Shown one piece after another: positions 11,706 to 30,060 of a stretch of 30,060 nucleotides of DNA. The DNA is taken from the NCBI RefSeq assembly GCF_000003815.2, contig NC_049987.1, forward strand, positions 14,072,544 to 14,102,603, in the 5' to 3' direction. The notes under the pieces are model-generated. The model was not told the origin of the DNA and did not search any database. It was given only the letters and a program-made list of their open reading frames with translations. Positions within the stretch are counted from its first letter, which is position 1. Every line of letters starts with the position of its first letter. Made by a program: the position numbers and the translations under genes. This stretch comes from Branchiostoma floridae. Taxonomy: Eukaryota > Chordata > Leptocardii > Amphioxiformes > Branchiostomatidae.

Positions 11706-11720
11706 GTCACTCGAAACGTC
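11686..11720 (+). ncRNA. Degenerate hammerhead-ribozyme-like core
   Basis: The order of parts fits a hammerhead: CTGA at 11686-11689, a 6-bp stem GAGTGA/TCACTC (11695-11700 and 11707-11712, loop TGGATG), then GAAAC at 11713-11717 and GTC at 11718-11720. The consensus CTGANGA is broken: the G is A here. In the opposite arm of the foldback, the minus strand at 11259-11251 reads CTGAAGAAG, which does match, but there the stem partner is lost. It is probably an inactive relic of a retroelement ribozyme. Confidence 0.35.
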
Positions 11721-12462
11721 CGGAAGTAAATCTCCGTTTTTATCCAGTTGTAGAGATTGACTTTTATTTGAATATGGTCTATAAGATACGATACAGCCGT
11801 ATGCCACTTACCAGGTCGCTGAACTTGTTGATGCGCATGAAGAAGGTCTGTTTGCCCGCTGCTGCCTCCTCGTTGTGCCGTTGTACCATTCTGTTGTTCT
11901 CCTCAAAGATGGAGTGTCGAACGTTTTCTTCAGACAGGCTCTCATATCGTTTACCTATTGCGGCAATACATTAACTTTAAACCCAACAACAGACGGTACG
12001 CAGCCATTTTATGTATGGAGACGGTGTTTTGGTGTATCTTGATGATTGTGTTATTTGAATGTACATGTACTGTGGCGTCCATATTTAAGGCATTTTACAT
12101 AATCATTAGCATGTAGCATCTTAGGGTATTTGCAACAGGGATTTGATTCTATAATCATAAATGAAGAATTCCTGTTGCGTTTGTAGTTTGTTGTTGTTAC
12201 CGTAATGGCGTTTGAAGGCCTCCCATTCTGGATCTAAGGCGGTTGTCAGGGCAACGCAGACGACAACAATGACAAACCTCATCCTGATATGAAAAACTGA
12301 AAGAACAAGATGCATATGAGATGAGTATAAAAAAAATGTGGATTTTTGTGTTCTCAAACGTGATATTGATCGCGTATGATACACATATATCGGATGACTT
12401 AGGAGTGTAAAGACGTAGCATACATGCATGGTTCCCGATATGGTGTGCTATCATTGAAGTCA

Positions 12463-12480
12463 AAGCTTACGTAAGATAAA
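12463..12480 (-). promoter_or_regulatory. 18-bp block conserved upstream of copies A and B (TTACGTAA core)
   Basis: AAGCTTACGTAAGATAAA is identical here and at 16902-16919, about 170-200 bases upstream of the start codons of A and B, while flanking intron sequence has drifted. It contains the palindrome TTACGTAA, a PAR-bZIP/C/EBP type site. On the minus strand it could alternatively be a splice donor (AC/GTAAGC). Confidence 0.4.
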
Positions 12481-12587
12481 AACGATAATAATGGGTTGGA
12501 TAATTATACCAGATCATAAGAGACGCTATAAAAGATGCTATTATGACATATGTATCAACCCCGTTAATGTTGAAGAGAGTAGCTTAC

Positions 12588-12664
12588 CGTAGGTCCACCG
12601 TGGTAGCTCGTAACTTAGTATGGATGCGATGCGTAATGAATACATGTAGAGATAGTGCCTTATA
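12588..12664 (-). promoter_or_regulatory. Promoter and noncoding first exon of copy A
   Basis: On the minus strand TATAAGG (12664-12658) is followed by about 70 bases ending in a donor (exon end 12588, GTAAGC). The acceptor TTTCAG at 12298 precedes the coding exon, whose ATG starts at 12282. The transcription start is estimated 25-30 bases after the TATA box. Confidence 0.5.
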
Positions 12665-12969
12665 AAATGGTGGGGGCAAAGGTGATCTTACAATGATTAA
12701 CTCACAAACAAACTCACCTTTGCCGATACAACAAGGAGACTATGTTGAAGACTATGGCTAAAGCTTCCCACCGTTGTCTGTGAGGTGGCTTGTGGCAAAT
12801 AATCGTAAAGTTGTCAAACATGTTGCACATTCCTCTTTCGGGTACCCGAAGCGTCTTGGCCACGATTGGGCAAATGCGGAAATCGCACAAGCATTTTTTT
12901 ACGTTAGTGTAGTTAATGCGCGGCTTGAAAGCCAAGAAACTTGGGCAGAGTTTTGGTGAAATTCGTTGC

Positions 12970-12975
12970 TTTATT
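12970..12975 (-). promoter_or_regulatory. Polyadenylation signal of copy B
   Basis: AATAAA on the minus strand, about 440 bases after the copy B stop. Confidence 0.5.
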
Positions 12976-13418
12976 TTTCAATCAAAGCATTGCATAGAAG
13001 TACACATTGTGAAGTAGGCATAATATAGCTTTATAAGATAAAAACTTAACAGCATCTTCTAATTTGTTGTTAATTCGTAATAGAGTTCCATAACAGAAAA
13101 TGTCTATGCCAAATTCCCAAATGTTGACAGTTTGAGTTGATCAATTGAAAAGACCTGTTTATGTGATACATTAAACATATGCATACACATACCCTTATAT
13201 GTGCTGTTTATATGGTGGAGTGAGGCGCAAGGCATTTTATTCTCTAAAAATTCACTGCTTGTCTGTGTCAATACTCAGCTTTACTGTCATGGTTGATGCA
13301 CGAATGGGCAGTCATCTTGCAGAACGATGAATGAATCAAAGCACAGAACTTGGTCAATAGTTGCGTATCATGAAAAAATTCCGTTTTGGTGTGTGTTTTT
13401 TTCTGAAGGATCCTAACA

Positions 13419-16752
<3,334 letters not shown>

Positions 16753-16901
16753 CCTGACAAGAAATGAAAAAAAAAACCTGAAAGAATCAGAAGAAATGAG
16801 TATCAAAAAGTGAAACCTGTTTGTCCTCAAAAGTAATACTGATACATATATATCAGCTGACATTCGAGTGTAAAGTGCAAAAAGTACAATCAATCAAGTT
16901 T

Positions 16902-16919
16902 AAGCTTACGTAAGATAAA
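16902..16919 (-). promoter_or_regulatory. Copy B occurrence of the conserved TTACGTAA block
   Basis: Identical 18 bases to 12463-12480, about 150-170 bases upstream of the copy B start codon. Confidence 0.4.
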
Positions 16920-17031
16920 ATGACATCACAATATGTTAACGTTACATTCCAACAGGTCAGGATAAGACATTGAATGTTTGAAATGTGTATCTAACTCAGT
17001 ACTGTTGAAGAAAGTTGTTATGCATACCTTG

Positions 17032-17203
17032 NNNNNNNNNNNNNNNNNNNNNNNNNNNNNNNNNNNNNNNNNNNNNNNNNNNNNNNNNNNNNNNNNNNNN
17101 NNNNNNNNNNNNNNNNNNNNNNNNNNNNNNNNNNNNNNNNNNNNNNNNNNNNNNNNNNNNNNNNNNNNNNNNNNNNNNNNNNNNNNNNNNNNNNNNNNNN
17201 NNN
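17032..17203. other. Assembly gap (172 N)
   Basis: An unbroken run of N. By comparison with copy A it should contain the noncoding first exon of copy B. Confidence 0.99.
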
Positions 17204-17280
17204 CTGACAGGTATTCATTTCGTCGAGATGCTCTGTCTTAAATGTAAACAATCATGTTACGCAGTAGATGCATTCTGCAC

Positions 17281-17288
17281 TATTTATA
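17281..17288 (-). promoter_or_regulatory. Candidate TATA box of copy B
   Basis: TATAAATA on the minus strand, about 80 bases upstream of the N gap in which the first exon should lie. Nearby GTTACGCA resembles the sequence around the copy A promoter. Confidence 0.45.
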
Positions 17289-17916
17289 CAGGTTCAAATG
17301 CACGTATTGACAGAGAATTGAACTATCTTTGTTTTTGTCAACCATAGCCCTAATGATAAAGCTAGAATGGTTGAATGAACACAACATTTTACGACAGCAT
17401 GGCAGCAAGGACACAAAGTCGAACACGAGTAGTATAGGGTGAACAATGCCCATACCTTACTTGTGGACAGAGGTACACGAATGGCTAGCCTGCTCACACG
17501 AGGAAGATACTGTGGGGTCACTAGATTACTAAATTAAATACAAAACATATATGGTGACGTCTTGATTGGACCATGAAAGACAGCCAATGACAAGCCTCAG
17601 CTCATTTTTTCCACGTGACCATGGACGAACAGCCAGTGTCGATTGGCTCTAGTTGGCCTCTGCCCTTGCCGCTTTTTTGCAGGGTAAATTTATGTCATTG
17701 TTTTTCTTTATCATGGTTGATTATCTCTGTCAGATTTTCCCTTATTCACACCAAGTCGTGACATTTAAGTTAAGTTACAATCCTTCCCACATCCTACAAT
17801 CTAAGAATATTACAATATGAGAATATTACAAGTGGTATTTGGAAGAACAGTCTTCAATAACATTGTCTACTAATAGACAAAAAGACGAAAAAACACACGA
17901 TGATACATTGTGGATT
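17289..17916. other. Intergenic region between copies C and B, with CCAAT boxes and an E-box
   Basis: No supported exon. Between 17560 and 17650 there are three CCAAT/ATTGG boxes (near 17564, 17584, 17641), a TGACGTC at about 17555, and CACGTGAC at 17612-17619. This cluster looks like an upstream regulatory region for copy B. Confidence 0.4.
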
Positions 17917-17922
17917 TTTATT
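17917..17922 (-). promoter_or_regulatory. Candidate polyadenylation signal of copy C
   Basis: AATAAA on the minus strand about 390 bases after the copy C stop; no closer one was seen. Confidence 0.4.
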
Positions 17923-18311
17923 GATAATACAAGGGCTTTTCCGTGCACTTTTGTCCAACCTCTCATCGCACGTCTACGAAAACTCAAGTTTGACAATCCA
18001 TCGGAGATGCAGACCTGCCGAAAAGCGCTAGATGACTCTTTCCTTTCCAAGACAGACAAAGCTCGTAATAGTGGTTTGTTGGGTCAGTAAATTACAAGAT
18101 TTTGTGTTCTTTGAATTGATATAAATTTCATTCCATTGCCACTACGTTATGTACCAAGACAATACACGGAAGTATATACTCAATTCCACATTCCAATCGA
18201 CCAATAGAATACGCAAAGGTACTCTTTTTGGTTGAGTAGTATGGTTTTAAGTGTGCTGTATAGTGGTGTATTTTCTCCCTAGCCGTAATTGTAGCTATAG
18301 GGTTTGTTGCA

Positions 18312-22769
<4,458 letters not shown>

Positions 22770-22783
22770 CTTGATTTCAGCAG

Positions 22784-24252
22784 CTGGAAGAATAGAAGAA
22801 GATACAGAGACTGTGACGAAGCGAATCTATGAAAGACTTATTTTTTCTCATAATAGGTACTCGGAATTCTTATGACAACATAGTGTTTACCGGCATAGAA
22901 TGTTTTGGTAAAAATATAAACATGAAAAATGTCTGCTATTCATCAAGATTGTCCTTTAGCAAATAGCCCTACATACTAGGCCAGAATGGTTTTGGTGTTT
23001 TAAAGTAACATAGTAAAGTCCAAGTGTCGCCAATTTGTGTTGCAAGAACCAACCGGCGATGTCTATTTCTTCAGTCGGCAAATACCGGTTGATACTGTAA
23101 CAGCACATTTATACGGTGTCAATTCTAAATAATTCCATATAGACCACGGACAATAGTATCAAATTGCAATATTTTCAATTGACTTGATATTCCTGAATAC
23201 CCTGTTTTCAAAAACAATGGGTATTTGTTAGTCCGTGTGACACAACCCCTGTTTTCCGGGGCTGTAACTGGCCCCTCTAGGAGGCTGGCTGATGTTGGGC
23301 GGACTGCTATAAGCGAGATTGAATCAGGCTAGGTATTGTGTGAAAAGGGTTACATCACGTTGGTAAGATATTCAAATGAAATAGAAGGCATTTCGTCATG
23401 TTTGTTACATATTTGAAAGTTTACAGTTATGAAGTCTAACATGTATGTAACCCTGATGTAGTAGGAAATGCTGTCTCACTCAGGCCCGTTACTTTCATCA
23501 AGGGACCTCCTTGCTTTCATGCGTTACTTTTCAGATCGAAAACACACATAGCTTTTCGCAAGAAATTACCTCATCGACGCCATGTGGCTGTACATGTGAT
23601 GCTTAACGTATAAAGGTCAGCATTTGGGTACCCCGGGTGGGCAAAGGTAAACTTAAAACAGTCGACTCGACAAACGCTACCTGTGTGCATTACTTAGCAC
23701 GAGACCACCTCGTGACTGGGGGTATCGTAAATAAAGGCTACTCTATATTGACACAGCTTATTTTTCTCTATTCTACAACCACTTTTTCGAACTTACATTT
23801 ACGCACTAAGCAAAGTGTGTTCATAGCTTCGAAATCTCTCCATTCTATAGAATGATAAAAGTGGCAACAGCTAACATCAACTCTCATAATTTCCTCCATG
23901 TGCCATAATTCCGTCACACGAGAAAAATACATAATTTCAAAGTGTCATTTAAAAACATGCATTAATGTATCATCAATAAAATTTCACATATTTCGGTAGT
24001 CAAGGCAATCTTGGGAATGGCTCTATAGCAATCTTTTTCTGCTTATGGCACCTGGTTGATGCTATCTATTATCCCCAACGTAGAGTTTAAAACCACGCAA
24101 TGACACTGAAAAGCACCATGCATGTCTGAACTCCCTAGTTTTTAAGTCGTCGTTCCCCAATAGATATCTCACAATTGTTTACGGTAAAACAGATACGGAT
24201 CATAGTATGAGGCATACAAACGTTATAAATCACGGAGATCTACATGACATAC
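22784..24252 (-). other. Long 5' UTR intron of copy C
   Basis: Bounded by donor GTATGT (24252) and acceptor TTCCAG (22784). No coding exon is seen. It includes a GC-richer patch near 23255-23320 with GGGGC/GCCCC pairing, and the block at 23636-23730 shared with copies A and D. Confidence 0.5.
23636..23730 (-). promoter_or_regulatory. Conserved cathepsin 5' block, copy C
   Basis: On the plus strand GGTGGGCAAAGGT is followed by CTTA, GACTCG, CAAAC, CTGTGTG and CCTCGTGACT. The same pieces in the same order occur at 29481-29576 (copy D), and the first half at 12669-12709 (copy A promoter) and 7136-7180 (orphan). Confidence 0.55.
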
Positions 24253-24314
24253 CTGTAGTCACTCCTATTCAGTCAAGTTAGAAGGAAGTGTAGGGTTACG
24301 GGGTTCTTCTTATA
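24253..24314 (-). promoter_or_regulatory. Promoter and noncoding first exon of copy C
   Basis: On the minus strand TATAAGAA (24314-24307) is preceded by GGTTATCGC, as in copy D. The exon ends at 24253 (CTACAG/GTATGT). TACACTTCCTTCTAACTTG within the exon matches TACACCTCCTTCTGACTTG in copy D. The GATAA on the plus strand just above the TATA box is a GATA-type core. Confidence 0.6.
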
Positions 24315-24389
24315 ACGCGATAACCTTTATCATTTGATTTGATTGGTAGTAGACGACAACCAATAACGGGAGAGCAATTCTCATGCGAT

Positions 24390-24398
24390 GTCACGTGA
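24390..24398. promoter_or_regulatory. CLEAR-like E-box upstream of copy C
   Basis: GTCACGTGA matches nine of ten positions of the TFEB/TFE3 CLEAR consensus GTCACGTGAC that marks lysosomal genes. It lies about 80 bases upstream of the copy C TATA box, with two CCAAT boxes (near 24340 and 24359) between them. Confidence 0.45.
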
Positions 24399-24619
24399 TC
24401 CTAGAGTACCAACGAGCGTCTCCTAATTAGCATATTGGTGTTCCCTAGCCTTTGCCTTGACTTTGTATTTTTTTTACATGTATGCTACTTGCTACTGTTT
24501 TTGGTTTTAGATTAACAGCCAACAATTCTGCGATTTACTTGATTGTCTTTTGCTGTTTATGATATGACATACAAGGACAATATCAACATGCGCACACATC
24601 AAATATGGCATCTTTTTTT
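24399..24619. other. Intergenic region between copies D and C
   Basis: No supported exon; AT-rich. Confidence 0.4.
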
Positions 24620-24625
24620 TTTATT
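24620..24625 (-). promoter_or_regulatory. Candidate polyadenylation signal of copy D
   Basis: AATAAA on the minus strand followed by an A run, about 400 bases after the copy D stop. A second AATAAA lies at 24790-24795 and is also possible. Confidence 0.35.
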
Positions 24626-25025
24626 GAAGGAAAAAGTATACAATGTGTATCAGTTCATGATATATATTTTCCTATACTTTCACGGAGAGGCTTGGAAGAT
24701 ATCTACAACAGCTGAATATGTAACTTTGAAAGTATTGCTGAAGCTGCTTGTGATATGCTGTACATCAAGTTTACTCTATGGCTTTTTTTTTTATTCCACG
24801 TACAGGCAAAGGCAGAGGTTAGGTTTTCTTTACTATCGTGGGCTCGTTAAGGTAGAAATTTTTTGTATGCATTCTTCAAAGCAGAAGTTAAAGAAAAAGT
24901 ACAATGTCAGATGGCGAGTCTTGGACTAGTACTATTGTGCCAATCACCGAGAACTATTCGTCCAACGGTCTGGAAAATGCACTGTTTTTGTGTACGTTAC
25001 TAGTAAAGATTTGGAATTCATTGAA

Positions 25026-28672
<3,647 letters not shown>

Positions 28673-28686
28673 CTTGATTTCAGCAG

Positions 28687-29958
28687 CTGAAAAAAAGGAA
28701 GACAAAATGCTCGTAAATACTTATGTTCTGCAATTATGAATAGTAGTGAAGAGTAGGGATAAAAGTGACTTTATTACACTATCTCTCGAAAAGTTAGCTG
28801 CACTTAAGCAGTTGTTTTGACACTTTATTATACTTGATTAGGTGGTGTTGATGATGTCATCAGTTCTGTATCTTTGTGTAAGATGGTCATTGCCAATATG
28901 GGTTGCCAACATGGTCAATAAGAGTTCAAGTAATATCAGGTCAAGTAGATAAAGTTATTTGAAACATTCATACACGTTGGCAACAAAAACACGAGATGAA
29001 AAAAAAAGTCACATGAGAAGTGACTCGGCAATTGTGTAACAATACCGTAAAGTCCAAAGGTTTATGCACGGATCATTTTAATTGTACAACAGTCATCTGT
29101 CAGCTGTTGTTTATACAACTGATATGTATTAGATAACGGGTAAACATGAGATGTCAATTCGCTGACAGGTCCATTATTGTGAATGCGAAGGACATATGAT
29201 TGAATTGTTTACAAGCTCATATTGGAAAAGCGCGTTACAGTTAAGAGCTATTTGGTAACTAATTTTGAACCTTGAAGATCTAATTATATGAGCTCATAAG
29301 ATCGTAAGATACCAATTTCGTTCACATTCTCGTCTTTAAAGGCATCAAAGACAGCATGCATGCATGTCAAACAGAATTCATTTGGCTTTTGCGGGGATGG
29401 TTCTAACAACAGTATCCCGAAAATTGCGAATGCGTTGCATCATTCTGCAGAACTAGACGTAACGGGCTGTTAGCAATTTTGGTGGCCAAAGGTAGGCTTA
29501 CGCAATGGCTGACTCGGCAAACACTGACTGTGTGTATAAGGTACCACAAGACTGCCTCGTGACTTCAGGTGTCGTTAACCCAAGACTGCCCTGTTCTGAC
29601 ACAGAGCAAACTGGTCGATTTTGAGCCACTTTGCTATCTCATCAACATGACATATGGTAGATTACTTTGATAATGAACACAGTTGCTCTTGATACAGCAA
29701 ATATCGCCTCTACAAACTGTTTTAACGAAGTAAATCAAGCTTGGAAACAAAGGTATTTTGTCTCTGATACATATTTCTACACCTGATTTATGCACGCACA
29801 GGCACGTAGAACAAGGAAAAGGCACATGACTTTATAAGTTGCCTGAACTGCAGTTTCTAAATCTACACATTGGCAGTCTGCATGAAATAGCTTTCTTGTT
29901 GTGATACCACGGCTATGGTTACAGAGTCTAAGTGATAGGAAAGGTGTAGAAACTTTAC
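28687..29958 (-). other. Long 5' UTR intron of copy D
   Basis: Bounded by donor GTAAAG (29958) and acceptor TTTCAG (28687). No coding exon seen. It contains the conserved cathepsin 5' block at 29481-29576. Confidence 0.5.
29481..29576 (-). promoter_or_regulatory. Conserved cathepsin 5' block, copy D
   Basis: Counterpart of 23636-23730: GGTGGCCAAAGGT, CTTA, CAATGG, GACTCGGCAAAC, CTGTGTG and CCTCGTGACT in the same order. Confidence 0.55.
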
Positions 29959-30043
29959 CTTATTGATAGTCACACGACACACCTGTTGCAAGTCTCTCCA
30001 AGCCAAGTCAGAAGGAGGTGTAGGTCACCCGGCTGCTTTTATA
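29959..30043 (-). promoter_or_regulatory. Promoter and noncoding first exon of copy D
   Basis: On the minus strand GGTTATCGC is followed directly by TATAAAAG (30043-30036). The exon runs from about 30010 to 29959, ending ATCAATAAG/GTAAAG. An earlier possible donor, CAACAG/GTGTGT, lies near 29983. The copy C promoter has the same order of elements. Confidence 0.6.
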
Positions 30044-30060
30044 AGGCGATAACCTCTGAC

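Noticed and set aside
17355-17521. Alternative first exon of copy B ending near 17459
   Set aside because: A donor-like ACAAG/GTAAGG-type string exists on the minus strand, but there is no TATA box or match to copies A, C or D to support it.
24543-24929. 128-codon plus-strand open frame with hydrophobic stretches
   Set aside because: AT-rich and T-run rich (Phe/Leu/Tyr-heavy translation), no motif and no supporting splice structure. It lies in the probable 3' region of copy D on the opposite strand.

Overview
This window looks like draft nuclear DNA from an animal. Genes are split by many short, phase-conserved introns with GT..AG ends. There is one run of Ns (17032-17203), TATA boxes, AATAAA signals, CA/TG microsatellites and several foldback elements. 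Codon use, compact introns and the gene content suggest an invertebrate deuterostome, most likely an amphioxus (Branchiostoma-like). The species guess is inference.

Layout: (1) 196-2739, plus strand: the 3' two thirds of a peroxisomal (S)-2-hydroxyacid oxidase (HAO/glycolate oxidase) ending in the peroxisomal signal SKL. (2) 3527-6542, plus strand: a complete five-coding-exon methyltransferase of the NNMT/PNMT/INMT family (260 aa) with a probable TATA box and noncoding first exon. (3) 7526 to the right edge, minus strand: a head-to-tail array of four cathepsin L-like cysteine protease genes, here called A (7526-12282), B (13419-16752), C (18312-22769) and D (25026-28672). I reconstructed every coding exon of all four. 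Each has seven coding exons with the same intron phases (1,0,0,0,1,2). Exon lengths are nearly constant (82/140-143/189-195/192/169/106/100 nt), giving 326-328 codons.

A and B form one closely related pair and C and D another, so the array grew by at least two rounds of duplication. B, C and D keep the Gln, Cys, His and Asn of the active site. A has a single in-frame TAG at the propeptide/mature-enzyme boundary and otherwise keeps an open frame. The residue at the bottom of the S2 specificity pocket (human cathepsin L Ala214) is Ala, Arg, Asp and Gln in A, B, C and D, so the copies probably differ in substrate preference. Promoters with TATA boxes and noncoding first exons are visible for A, C and D; B's first exon lies in the N gap. 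An E-box close to the lysosomal CLEAR consensus sits upstream of C, and a weaker one upstream of B.

Noncoding structure includes a tandem duplication inside an HAO intron that copies the splice acceptor, a ~460 bp foldback element with a hammerhead-ribozyme-like core in intron 2 of A, a ~195 bp tandem repeat in C, a TIR-flanked ~900 bp element in D, and a block shared by the 5' regions of A, C and D that also occurs as an orphan at about 7.1 kb. I found no prokaryote-type system, CRISPR array, tRNA or rRNA.
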